Assembly (NCBI GenBank): GCA_046349155.1
Contig: JAXMCW010000004.1
Location: 682,001-746,000 of the forward strand
From: Alsobacter sp046349155
GTDB lineage: Bacteria; Pseudomonadota; Alphaproteobacteria; Rhizobiales; Beijerinckiaceae
Direction: 5' to 3'
Length of the DNA stretch: 64,000 nucleotides
The notes under the pieces are model-generated. The model was given only the letters and a program-made list of their open reading frames with translations. It made no database searches and had not been told where the DNA came from. Both the position numbers and the translations under genes were made by a program. This document shows positions 1-7,647 of the stretch, one piece after another (position 1 is the stretch's first letter; the number at the start of each line of letters is the position of its first letter).

Positions 1-75
1 GCCTGGGACTACGCGGCTCATGTGTTCGGCCGGGCGCAGCCCCGCACGTTGCAGATGTTCGGGGGCGCAGCGTGA
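1..75 (+). CDS. C-terminal end of an unidentified phage early protein (partial)
   Basis: The window opens inside a reading frame whose last 24 codons are visible, ending in TGA at 73-75. The tail reads AWDYAAHVFG...LQMFGGAA and has no recognisable motif. The TGA overlaps the GTG of the next gene in a GTGA arrangement, so the two are probably translated in sequence. Position before a replication gene suggests a phage early gene, but the function cannot be told from this fragment. Confidence 0.6.
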   Translation, partial: AWDYAAHVFGRAQPRTLQMFGGAA

Positions 76-338
76 GCGAGGGGGCAGCGGGAAAGCCCGC
101 AAAAGCGCAGCCTGGCGATCCGGTCGGACTGAAGGAGATGATCAACGTCCTGCAGGAGCAGGCTCGCGACGTGGAGGGGGCAGCGCGGCGAGGCGCCATG
201 GCGAACCTTCGCGAGACGATCCATCCCGACTACCAGCGCAAGGTCGAGGTCCTCGATGCGGCCCATCGCTTTCTCGAGTTCACGATCCTTCCGCAGCTCG
301 AAGACATCCGCACTCGCGTCCGCCGGCTGCGGAGATAG
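72..338 (+). CDS. Small hypothetical phage early protein
   Basis: An 88-residue protein with a GTG start that overlaps the previous stop by 4 bp. The sequence is mostly charged and helical, with many Arg and Glu residues in the second half, and ends in a basic tail (RTRVRRLRR). There is no signal peptide, membrane segment or known motif. The tight packing between the upstream fragment and the gene at 344 supports it as a real early-operon gene. I do not recognise a family; a small DNA-binding or recombination accessory role would be a guess. Confidence 0.55.
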   Translation: MSEGAAGKPAKAQPGDPVGLKEMINVLQEQARDVEGAARRGAMANLRETIHPDYQRKVEVLDAAHRFLEFTILPQLEDIRTRVRRLRR

Positions 339-343
339 CGCCG

Positions 344-727
344 ATGGCAAAGGGCAGCAGCAAACCTCGCCGCAAAGTGGCGCGGCGCACCTATCTCGCA
401 CCTGACAAGATGCGCGCGGCCTGGCTCGCTGGGAACGGCAAGGGCCTCACCGAGATCGCCGCTCTCGTTGGCGGCACGACCCGCGTCCGCGTCCACACCA
501 TGCTGCGCAGCTACGGGCTCGGGACCGTGCCGAAGATCAGCAACGAGGTGGCGATGATGGTGATCCTGCGCCGCCAGGACCTCGACGCCTTCCACGACGA
601 AGCCGCAGAGCGGGACGCCGACCCTGCGCTGCTCGCTGCTCACCTGCTCACGATCCTGATCCGCGAGCCGGTGCTGCTGACGAACCTCTTGGACGAGCTC
701 GAAGAGGGCGAGGCGCAGCGGCCATGA
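344..727 (+). CDS. Hypothetical phage early protein with possible HTH
   Basis: This 127-residue protein starts at ATG 344, six bases after the previous stop, and its stop overlaps the next ATG (ATGA at 724). The N-terminus is very basic (SSKPRRKVARRTY). Residues about 20-50 (MRAAWLAGNGKGLTEIAALV) resemble the first helices of a helix-turn-helix in which an alanine-rich turn follows a spacer, as in GcrA or terminase-type HTHs. The C-terminal half is acidic and helical. A DNA-binding role next to the primase-helicase is plausible but unproven. Confidence 0.55.
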   Translation: MAKGSSKPRRKVARRTYLAPDKMRAAWLAGNGKGLTEIAALVGGTTRVRVHTMLRSYGLGTVPKISNEVAMMVILRRQDLDAFHDEAAERDADPALLAAHLLTILIREPVLLTNLLDELEEGEAQRP

Positions 728-3003
728 CCTTCCAGCTTCCTGCTGCGGACGTCGCCGCGGTCGCGCGTCTTCTGCTCGGCGACGAGAATAAGGCCCAGAG
801 CAAGGCCGACGAGCTGCGCTGGGGCTCACGCGGTTCGCTCTCGATCGACCTCCACAAGGGCACCTTCTTCGATAACGAAGAGGCTACAGGCGGCGGGCTC
901 CTGGAGCTGATCCACCGGCAGACTGGGCGCAAGGGCAAGGACGCGGTCGCGTGGCTGCGGTCATACGGCTTCAACGTGCCCGACGAGCGGCCCCAGGGGC
1001 GCCAGCAGCTGCCGGTGAACGGGAAGGGGGTCCAAAGCGGCTCCTCGCCGCCCCAGAACCCTCCCAAGCCTCGCGTCGTGGCGACGTACGACTACACCGA
1101 CGAGACCGGAGCGCTGCTCTTCCAGGTCTGCCGGATGGAGCCCAAGAACTTCCGCCAGCGCCGGCCCGACAGTGAGGCCCGCGATGGGTGGACCTGGAGC
1201 GTCCGCGGCGTCCGGCAAGTGCCGTTTCGCCTCGGCGAACTCATCAACGCGGTAAAGGCCGGCGAGACGGTTTTTGTAGTTGAAGGGGAGAAGGACGTCC
1301 TGGCACTGGCCGAGTGGGGTATCACGGCAACCTGCAACGCGGGCGGGGCGGGGAAGTGGTCGGACGGGTTCGAGCCCTTTTTCGAGGACGCCGATGTGGT
1401 CATCCTGCCGGACAACGACCCGCAGAGCACGAAGAAACGGCCTGACGGGTCCGAGGTGTTAGCCTTCTACGCCGACGGCCGGCCGAAGTTCACCGGCCAG
1501 GATCACGCCCTCATGGTGGCCGATAGGCTGCTGCCAGTGGCGCGGCGGGTGCGGGTCCTGGAGCTGCCCGACCTGCCGCGCAAGGGAGACTTCTCGGATT
1601 GGAAGGCGGCAGGCGGTACGCCCGACGCCCTGTTTGAGCTGGTCGACACCCGGGCCGTCCTCGGCGACGCCTACCGCACACCGCCGGCCGAGGGGCCGAA
1701 CCCCGACCGACCAGACGATCCGCCCTGGGATGGCGGCGACCTGCCGCCCGCGATCGGGCAGGCACCTGCGCCCTTCGTCTCCAAGTTCAACGCCGTGCCC
1801 TGGCACCTGCTCGACATGCCAGGCCAGGAGCACGAGTGGCTGGTCAAAAACGTCATGACCCGAGGCGAGGTCGCAATGATGGTCGGCGCGAGCCGGGCCG
1901 GGAAGTCGTTCGACGCGCTCAACCTGGTGATGTCCGTCTGCCGAGGTATCCCCTTCTGGGGGAACCGGACCATCCGCGGAGGGGTGGCCTATCAGGCTGG
2001 CGAGGGTGGTAAGGGGATCAAGCGACGGGTCCGGGCCTACCGCCAGTTCCATGGACTCTCGGTGAGCGACAAGATCCCCTTCGTCCTGCTCCCAAAACCG
2101 GTCGATCTCTACGCGAACGACGAGCAGACGAACGACCTGATCGCCGAAGCTCGACATCACGCCGACGCCTGGGACGTGCCGCTGGAGCTCGTCGTTATCG
2201 ACACGCTGTCCAGCGCCACGCCCGGGGCCGACGAGAACTCCTCCAAGGACATTGGCCCGGTGCTCGCGCGTTGTCACCGCATCGCCGCCGAACTGACCTG
2301 CGCGGTGCTCCTGGTCCACCACATGAACGCGGGCGGCAATAAGCCCCGCGGCCACACATCCATCTTGGCGAACCTCGACAGCGTGATCGAGGTCGTGCGG
2401 TCAGAGACCCTGAAGGATGCGGACGGCCGCGATATCCGCGAGTGCAAGACCACGAAGCAGAAGGACGGCGAAGATGGAAGGCGTTGGCGCTTCGTGCTGC
2501 GTTCGGTCGAGGTTGGCCAGGACCAGGATGGTGAGCCGATTACCTCATGCGTCTGCGTCGAGCCGAACATGGGCGCGATGGAAGGGGTCGAGCGGCAGGC
2601 GGAGGATGCCGGCATCAAGCTCACCGATCAGTGCCGCCACTTTCTCGGAGCCATCGACAAAGCCCTGGCCGATCACGGCATCCCACCGCCTCCCGAGCTG
2701 AACCTGCCTCGGCACATCCGGGTGGTCGAGTTCCGCCACATCAAGAACGCGTTCGTCGCTCGTGAGTGGGACGAAGCCCCGCTCGCCGGCGCGGCTGCCG
2801 AGGTGAACGCGGGCACGATTCGGCAGGCGATGAGCCGCCACGGCAAGACCCTCACCAACAAGGGCATCATCATGAAGGAAGGCAACTTCGTTTGGATGAC
2901 GGGGCGCAAGGTGCGCGGCTATCGCGCGGCAGCCCCCTCAAAGGCTTCCGAAACTTCACGCTCCATCACGCCAGCCGACGACCGGCTTGACGACCTCTAC
3001 TGA
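724..3003 (+). CDS. Phage primase-helicase: TOPRIM plus RecA/RepA-like ATPase
   Basis: This 759-residue protein is the probable replication protein of the prophage. Residues 1-85 resemble the N-terminal part of phage primases. About residues 183-265 form a TOPRIM domain (VFVVEGEKDVLAL, then VVILPDND). Around residue 388 a Walker A motif (GASRAGKS) opens a RecA-like AAA_25/RepA-type ATPase, with Walker B near 489 (LVVIDTLSS) and a following VLLVHHMN strand typical of RepA-family helicases. The start overlaps the previous stop (ATGA). TOPRIM and hexameric-helicase ATPase in one chain is the usual layout of phage primase-helicases. No zinc-finger cysteine cluster is evident at the N-terminus, so priming activity is less certain than ATPase activity. 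Confidence 0.88.
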   Translation: MTFQLPAADVAAVARLLLGDENKAQSKADELRWGSRGSLSIDLHKGTFFDNEEATGGGLLELIHRQTGRKGKDAVAWLRSYGFNVPDERPQGRQQLPVNGKGVQSGSSPPQNPPKPRVVATYDYTDETGALLFQVCRMEPKNFRQRRPDSEARDGWTWSVRGVRQVPFRLGELINAVKAGETVFVVEGEKDVLALAEWGITATCNAGGAGKWSDGFEPFFEDADVVILPDNDPQSTKKRPDGSEVLAFYADGRPKFTGQDHALMVADRLLPVARRVRVLELPDLPRKGDFSDWKAAGGTPDALFELVDTRAVLGDAYRTPPAEGPNPDRPDDPPWDGGDLPPAIGQAPAPFVSKFNAVPWHLLDMPGQEHEWLVKNVMTRGEVAMMVGASRAGKSFDALNLVMSVCRGIPFWGNRTIRGGVAYQAGEGGKGIKRRVRAYRQFHGLSVSDKIPFVLLPKPVDLYANDEQTNDLIAEARHHADAWDVPLELVVIDTLSSATPGADENSSKDIGPVLARCHRIAAELTCAVLLVHHMNAGGNKPRGHTSILANLDSVIEVVRSETLKDADGRDIRECKTTKQKDGEDGRRWRFVLRSVEVGQDQDGEPITSCVCVEPNMGAMEGVERQAEDAGIKLTDQCRHFLGAIDKALADHGIPPPPELNLPRHIRVVEFRHIKNAFVAREWDEAPLAGAAAEVNAGTIRQAMSRHGKTLTNKGIIMKEGNFVWMTGRKVRGYRAAAPSKASETSRSITPADDRLDDLY

Positions 3004-3015
3004 GAGGAAGCGGGG

Positions 3016-3447
3016 ATGGACGACTTCTGGACTCCGAAGCTTGTGAAAGAGCAGCTCACCGACGCGATCCGCTGGGTGCAGCGGACTGGCGGCCCGACTG
3101 GGCCGGCAGGTATGTCGACGCTTATGCCAGCGTTCGTCTACGACGCCGACGACATTGCCGCCCAGGACGAGCTGCCGAAGGAGGAGACGGGCGCCCGGCA
3201 GCCGACTCTACCTTCTACCGTCACTCGCTTCGAGGCGGTGCTCTACTGGCCAGCGGTCTACCTCTACGACCTGCCCGGACCTCGGCGCGTGCTCCGCGTC
3301 TGGATGAGGGGCAAGGCCACTCGGCAGCCCTTCAACCAGCTCTGCAAAGCCCGCAAGTGGTCGCGTGCGACTGCGAACCGCGCGCTCGACAAGGCAATCG
3401 CCACGATCGGTGTCGGCCTCACCCGGGACGGGGTGCCGCCCCCATGA
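3016..3447 (+). CDS. Hypothetical phage protein with HTH-like C-terminus
   Basis: A 143-residue protein starting 12 bases after the primase-helicase stop, with GAGAGGAAG upstream as ribosome binding site. The middle holds a hydrophobic tryptophan- and tyrosine-rich patch (RFEAVLYWPAVYLYDL). The C-terminus (FNQLCKARKWSRATANRALDKAI) looks like a helix-turn-helix, reminiscent of DUF6362-type proteins in alphaproteobacterial prophages. Its stop overlaps the ATG of a 37-codon ORF. A transcriptional or late-gene regulatory role is possible but not shown. Confidence 0.6.
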   Translation: MDDFWTPKLVKEQLTDAIRWVQRTGGPTGPAGMSTLMPAFVYDADDIAAQDELPKEETGARQPTLPSTVTRFEAVLYWPAVYLYDLPGPRRVLRVWMRGKATRQPFNQLCKARKWSRATANRALDKAIATIGVGLTRDGVPPP

Positions 3448-3557
3448 GCGTTTTCCGGATCTTCGCCCCCCACAGCGCCCGGGGCTGCCTCTTGATCCGT
3501 CCCATTCTCGCAAGGTCGGCATTCCGCCGACCTCCCCACTTCGAGGAACACCGATGA
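3444..3557 (+). CDS. 37-residue micro-ORF coupled on both sides
   Basis: This tiny frame (MSVFRIFAPHS...RRPPHFEEHR) starts with an ATGA overlap on the upstream gene's stop and ends with an ATGA overlap on the downstream gene's start at 3554. It therefore exactly bridges two genes that would otherwise be 106 bases apart. The product is basic and short, with no known motif. Double coupling argues that it is translated, either for a product or to carry ribosomes to the next gene. Chance remains possible because ATGA junctions are common in this operon. Confidence 0.4.
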   Translation: MSVFRIFAPHSARGCLLIRPILARSAFRRPPHFEEHR

Positions 3558-3910
3558 CGAAACGAAAGAACACGGCCCTTTCGCCGAAGCCGCAGCCTGC
3601 GGAAGAGGGACCTACTCAGCTGCCCCAGAGCGCTCCGATGGCGGCCGCGCAGCCGCCCCAGGCCGGAACGGCGTTCAACGTCGCCAGCACTGCCCCTATA
3701 GAGCCCCCAAAACTGACCAAGGCGGGACACGCGGAGCTCGCGTCTGGCCTTGCGACGGAGCTGCGAGACGCCTTGGAGGGGATCGCAAGGTTCCGGGGCT
3801 TCACAAATCTTGCCGATGCGAAGGGCTCCACTCTGTTCATCGGTGAGTACAAGTCGAAGCTCGACGTTCTCGCGACGTACGAGGCAGAGGTGGAGCGCGC
3901 CGATGGCTGA
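3554..3910 (+). CDS. Hypothetical phage early protein
   Basis: A 118-residue protein with a lysine-rich start (MTKRKNT) and a Pro/Gln/Ala-rich, probably disordered first half. A helical second half (HAELASGLATELRDALEGIA) ends with an acidic segment. The start is set by the ATGA overlap with the micro-ORF, and the last 8 bases overlap the HD-domain gene. No family recognised. Layout and length are typical of small phage early genes of unknown role. Confidence 0.55.
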   Translation: MTKRKNTALSPKPQPAEEGPTQLPQSAPMAAAQPPQAGTAFNVASTAPIEPPKLTKAGHAELASGLATELRDALEGIARFRGFTNLADAKGSTLFIGEYKSKLDVLATYEAEVERADG

Positions 3911-4484
3911 CCGGGCCGAAGGAACGCGAATGGCCTGCATCGTCCGCAAGATCATCGGCCCGAAGATTCTTCTCTACAGCGGAACCTACTTCGACTTCCT
4001 GGACCCGGAGCGAAGCGACTTGACCATCGAGGACATCGCTCACGGGCTCTCAAACATCTGTCGGTTTGCAGGTCAGTGTCACCGCTTCTATTCGGTCGCC
4101 CAGCACTGCGTTCACATGGCTGATTTAGCCGAGCCGCCAAACGGCTACGCGGCCCTGATGCACGATGCTCTCGAAAGTGTTGTTGGAGACGTGAGCCGTC
4201 CACTCAAGGACCTACTGCCCGACTACCGCGCGATTGAGGCCCGCTGCGAGGCCGCGATATTTCGACGGTTCGCTGTCCCTAGCCCGCTCCCTCCCGAGGT
4301 GAAGATGCTCGATATGCGGATGCTCATCACCGAGCAGCGGCAGCTGATGCGTAACCGGGACGACTGGGACTGCACGCGAGGGCTCGAGCCGCTGCCACTC
4401 GACATCCCTGTCTGGGATCCCGAGCAGGCCGAGAGCGAGTTCATGGACCGCTACGTGTGGCTGAAGGGCGGAGGAACGCAATGA
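3903..4484 (+). CDS. HD-domain phosphohydrolase (YfbR-like nucleotidase family)
   Basis: A 193-residue protein with an HD-type metal centre: histidines in RFYSVAQHCVHMADL and the HD pair in MHDALESVVGDV, followed by SRPLKDLLPDYRAIE. This pattern is typical of phage and bacterial HD hydrolases of the YfbR/5'-deoxynucleotidase group, which act on nucleotides and can shift dNTP pools during phage replication. The start at 3903 overlaps the upstream gene by 8 bp; an internal ATG at 3930 is also possible. Its ATGA stop is shared with the next gene. Substrate cannot be deduced. Confidence 0.75.
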   Translation: MADRAEGTRMACIVRKIIGPKILLYSGTYFDFLDPERSDLTIEDIAHGLSNICRFAGQCHRFYSVAQHCVHMADLAEPPNGYAALMHDALESVVGDVSRPLKDLLPDYRAIEARCEAAIFRRFAVPSPLPPEVKMLDMRMLITEQRQLMRNRDDWDCTRGLEPLPLDIPVWDPEQAESEFMDRYVWLKGGGTQ

Positions 4485-4933
4485 CCTCCGACACCAAGGT
4501 GGTCGCGATCTTGCGCCACGCCATCCAGAGCAATCGCGAGCGCACCCGCGACGACCCGGTCTTCCAAATCACCCACGCCGGCCAGACCTTTTACGCCAGG
4601 ACGGTGGAGGCGAGCGGCCCCTTCCGCTTCACCTATAGCCCGGGCAAGCCCCTAATCACCGGGAAGAAGGCCAGCGAGGTGTGGTTCGAAACTGAGGCCG
4701 AGCTGATTCTTACCGGAATTGTGAATGAACATCCGCTTAAAGGCATCGCAGCCCGGGCCGACGACGGTCGGCACTTCTGGTGGACTGCCCCTGCCAACAC
4801 CCGCGACGAGCTGCTCGCGGTCGCAGCCGAGGAGGCCAAGAAGCTCGGGCTGGCGACCATCACCGTCCTACGTACCGAGCTGGACGTGGAGCCCTGGACG
4901 CAGGTGCTCGAATGCTGCGGGACGCCCGAGTGA
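4481..4933 (+). CDS. Hypothetical protein, last gene of the early module
   Basis: A 150-residue protein whose ATG overlaps the stop of the HD-domain gene (ATGA). It has alternating strand-like segments (HAGQTFYARTVEASGPFRFTYSP), a tryptophan-rich centre (RHFWWTAPAN) and a helix near the end. No motif I can assign. It is the final gene of the coupled early operon. The following 189 bases up to 5123 contain no convincing gene and change in character towards the methyltransferase operon. Confidence 0.6.
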   Translation: MTSDTKVVAILRHAIQSNRERTRDDPVFQITHAGQTFYARTVEASGPFRFTYSPGKPLITGKKASEVWFETEAELILTGIVNEHPLKGIAARADDGRHFWWTAPANTRDELLAVAAEEAKKLGLATITVLRTELDVEPWTQVLECCGTPE

Positions 4934-5082
4934 AGACCGAGACGTGCAGCCACTGGAACAGGCAGGGTCTGGAGCGCGATTTCGTGGTCGGCACCGGCCG
5001 GCGTCTTCGTGGTGACTTAGGTCGACGAGCAGCGGCTTACGCCCTGGCGTATCCTTCCACTTAGATGGATTGTGTCGGCGAA

Positions 5083-5092
5083 ACCAATTGGT
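5083..5092. promoter_or_regulatory. Perfect palindrome ACCAATTGGT upstream of the methyltransferase
   Basis: A 10-bp perfect palindrome in an AT-richer patch of the leader between the early module and the methyltransferase gene, 31 bases before the preferred ATG at 5123. Position fits an operator for autoregulation of a restriction-modification operon, but only one copy is seen and no controller gene of the C-protein type is present. Low confidence. Confidence 0.3.
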
Positions 5093-5122
5093 AGGGTGAT
5101 TCTCTATCGGGTGGGAGAGCGT

Positions 5123-6772
5123 ATGGACACACCGGCAGTACGAAAGGCACGGGGCGCCTTCTTCACCCCGCCAATCCTGGCCGACTACATCGCCCGGTGG
5201 GCTATCCGTCGGGCTGGCGACACAGTTTTCGAGCCCTCGTGCGGCGATGCTGCGTTCCTCGTGCCCGCTGCTGACCGCCTGCGCCGGCTGGGCGCCCCGC
5301 ACTCGCTTGCGGGCCAGCTCGCAGGCCTCGACATCCACCCCGCGTCGGCCGAGGCGGCGCGCAGGCGGCTGGCAGCCGAGGGCGCGGAAGTGCATGTGGA
5401 GACGGGCGACTTCTTCGACCGGCCAGTCCCCGAGCCGCTGTTCCGCTACGACGCAGTGATCGGTAATCCGCCCTACGTCCGATACCAACAGTTCGGCGGG
5501 GAGGCACGGGCAAAAAGCCGCCAGGCAGCGCTGGCACAGGGCGTTCGGCTGACCGGCCTTGCGAGCTCGTGGGCGGCATTCACGATCCATGCGTCCGAAT
5601 TCCTGAAGGCCGACGGGCGTCTTGGGCTCGTGCTGCCCGCCGAGCTCTTGACCGTAAACTATGCAGCCCAGGTGCGCCGTTATCTGCTGAAGCGCTTTGC
5701 CTTCGTCAAGCTCGTGCTTTTCGAGGAGCTAGTCTTCCCTGGCGTGCTTGAGGATGTCGTTCTGCTACTTGCTGAAGGCTCCGGCGGCGCTCCCCATTTC
5801 GAGGTCTATCAGGCACGTAATCTGGCCGATCTTGATCGCGCAGGGGCGTGGGTCGGCTACACACCGGGCGACGGCAAATGGACACCAGCACTGCTGCCGA
5901 CAGCAGCACTCGATATTTACCAGCAGCTGACCGAGGGACCGGGCTTCTCGACCATGCTGGAGGCCTGGGGCGAAACCTATCTGGGTGCGGTCACCGGCAA
6001 CAATGACTTTTTCACCCTGACGCGACCGCGCGCCACTGAACTCGGGCTCGCACCGCGCGAGCTCCTGAAGATCTCCCCTCCGGGCTCAAAGCATCTGCGC
6101 GGGCTGACCTTCTCGGGACGCGCTTGGGACCATCTTGCGAGGGAAGGTAAGCGGGCGTTCCTGTTTGCGCCAGACGCCTGCCCCTCCCCGGCCGCGAAGC
6201 GCTACATTGCCATGGGCGAGGCGCAGGGAGTGCAACTCGGCTACAAGTGCCGCAACCGGACACCGTGGTGGCGGGTGCCGCTGGTCGAGCGGCCCGATCT
6301 TCTTTTTACCTATATGAACCACGACCGCCCCCGGCTTGTCGCCAACGATGCCGGCGTCCAGCTTCTCAATTCACTTTACGGCGTGAAGCTGTTCGAGACC
6401 GTGCGCGAGCTCGGTAGGGAGCTGCTGCCGCTCGCCTGCCTCAATTCCGCAACGCTGCTCGGCGCCGAGGTGGTTGGCCGTGCCTACGGCGGCGGCATGC
6501 TGAAGCACGAGCCCAAGGAAGCCGACTTGCTACCGGTGCCGGCGCCGTCGACGCTAGCTGCAGTCGCTGGTCGGCTCCGTCATACCCAAGTTCAGATCGG
6601 CGGCGCGCTGCGCGCCGCGGATCCGGCTGCGGCGGTGGCGATTGTCGACCGGGTGATCCTACAGGAACATCTCGGCATGTCGGCCGAGGACATCGCAGGA
6701 TTGCGCTCGGCGCGCGAACATCTCTTTCAGCGCCGCGTCAGCCGCAGCCGGAGCGAGCGCGGAAATGCTTGA
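5123..6772 (+). CDS. N6-adenine DNA methyltransferase (Eco57I/TaqI-like, gamma class)
   Basis: A 549-residue class I SAM-dependent DNA methyltransferase. From this start, residues 11-23 (GAFFTPPILADYI) form motif X, 36-46 (FEPSCGDAAFL) the SAM-binding motif I, and 115-118 (NPPY) the catalytic motif IV of adenine N6 methylation. Motif order X-I-IV is gamma class. The remaining roughly 400 residues would hold the target recognition domain, as in M.TaqI and Eco57I-type enzymes. I chose ATG 5123 because GGGAG lies 6 bases upstream; an in-frame GTG at 5072 would add 17 residues. No nuclease motif is seen in the chain. The stop overlaps the next gene by 8 bp, implying a modification-restriction pair. 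Confidence 0.88.
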   Translation: MDTPAVRKARGAFFTPPILADYIARWAIRRAGDTVFEPSCGDAAFLVPAADRLRRLGAPHSLAGQLAGLDIHPASAEAARRRLAAEGAEVHVETGDFFDRPVPEPLFRYDAVIGNPPYVRYQQFGGEARAKSRQAALAQGVRLTGLASSWAAFTIHASEFLKADGRLGLVLPAELLTVNYAAQVRRYLLKRFAFVKLVLFEELVFPGVLEDVVLLLAEGSGGAPHFEVYQARNLADLDRAGAWVGYTPGDGKWTPALLPTAALDIYQQLTEGPGFSTMLEAWGETYLGAVTGNNDFFTLTRPRATELGLAPRELLKISPPGSKHLRGLTFSGRAWDHLAREGKRAFLFAPDACPSPAAKRYIAMGEAQGVQLGYKCRNRTPWWRVPLVERPDLLFTYMNHDRPRLVANDAGVQLLNSLYGVKLFETVRELGRELLPLACLNSATLLGAEVVGRAYGGGMLKHEPKEADLLPVPAPSTLAAVAGRLRHTQVQIGGALRAADPAAAVAIVDRVILQEHLGMSAEDIAGLRSAREHLFQRRVSRSRSERGNA

Positions 6773-7526
6773 CGACGCGCTCGTCGCCGCCATCAGAGAC
6801 CTTGGGCCCAAACCGGACGAGGACGCGCCCCAAAAGCTCAAGAAGCGTTACAGCGAACGACTGTCGGCGCAGGTCGCGCTGACGATGGCGTACGAGCTTC
6901 GCCGTCGCGGCCTGGCGGATGCGCGGCCGGCGGGGCCTGGCGAAGTTGACGCGGGATCGGGGGCCGAGCGGCGGATGGCGGGCGGCATTGGGGCTAAGAA
7001 AGTCGATGTGACTTGGGCGACGCCCGAGTCGGGGCTGCTGCTCGGCATATCGCTGAAGACATTCAACGCGCGCGACCAGAAAAGCGGAAATTTTCAGAAG
7101 AACCTCACAAACCGGCGCGGCGACGTTCTAATGGAGGCGGTTACGCTGCATCGCCGCTTTCCATATGCGGTGCTTGGCGCGTTCTTCATGTTCGACGCCG
7201 GTGCCGAGACTGACCACGAACGGGCCGGGCGCGTCGGGGCGAGACGCCAATCCACGTTTCACAACGCACACGCTCGACTGCGCCTTTTTACCGGCCGAAA
7301 CGATCCTAGCGGCCGCGACGAGCAATTCGAGCGCTTCTATGTGGCACTCATCGACAACGCGGCCGCCGGTGTGGTGTTGCGGGCCTACGAGGCGGGACGC
7401 GCGGCCGAGGTTGTATCCTTTGCAGCGGCGATCGACCAACTCCTTTACCTCGTTGCCGAGCGCAACAGCGACTTCTATGAATTCGACGAGACAACGGGCC
7501 GGCTTTCGCGGCTCAAGGGCACCTAA
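6765..7526 (+). CDS. Putative restriction endonuclease, PD-(D/E)xK-like
   Basis: A 253-residue protein starting 8 bp inside the methyltransferase gene. Central residues look like a divergent PD-(D/E)xK core: E68, then KKVDVTW with D81, then a hydrophobic strand LLLGISLKTFN with K98, where serine replaces the usual acidic residue. A conserved-looking block NFQKNLTNRRGD and a buried strand FPYAVLGAFFMFD follow. Order, overlap and size fit the endonuclease of a type II system whose methyltransferase is the preceding gene. I do not recognise a named restriction-enzyme family. Alternative: a non-cleaving accessory protein, given the atypical D...SxK triad. Confidence 0.6.
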   Translation: MLDDALVAAIRDLGPKPDEDAPQKLKKRYSERLSAQVALTMAYELRRRGLADARPAGPGEVDAGSGAERRMAGGIGAKKVDVTWATPESGLLLGISLKTFNARDQKSGNFQKNLTNRRGDVLMEAVTLHRRFPYAVLGAFFMFDAGAETDHERAGRVGARRQSTFHNAHARLRLFTGRNDPSGRDEQFERFYVALIDNAAAGVVLRAYEAGRAAEVVSFAAAIDQLLYLVAERNSDFYEFDETTGRLSRLKGT

Positions 7527-7647
7527 CCCCTTGGCACGCCGCTCGCGCGCTCGTTCCCGGCTGTGATAGGAGATCACCTAGGCAGGCGCTGGCAGGTGCT
7601 TGTCCGGGCTAAGCGCTCACGGCCTATAAACATCCAGAGGATTGCTT

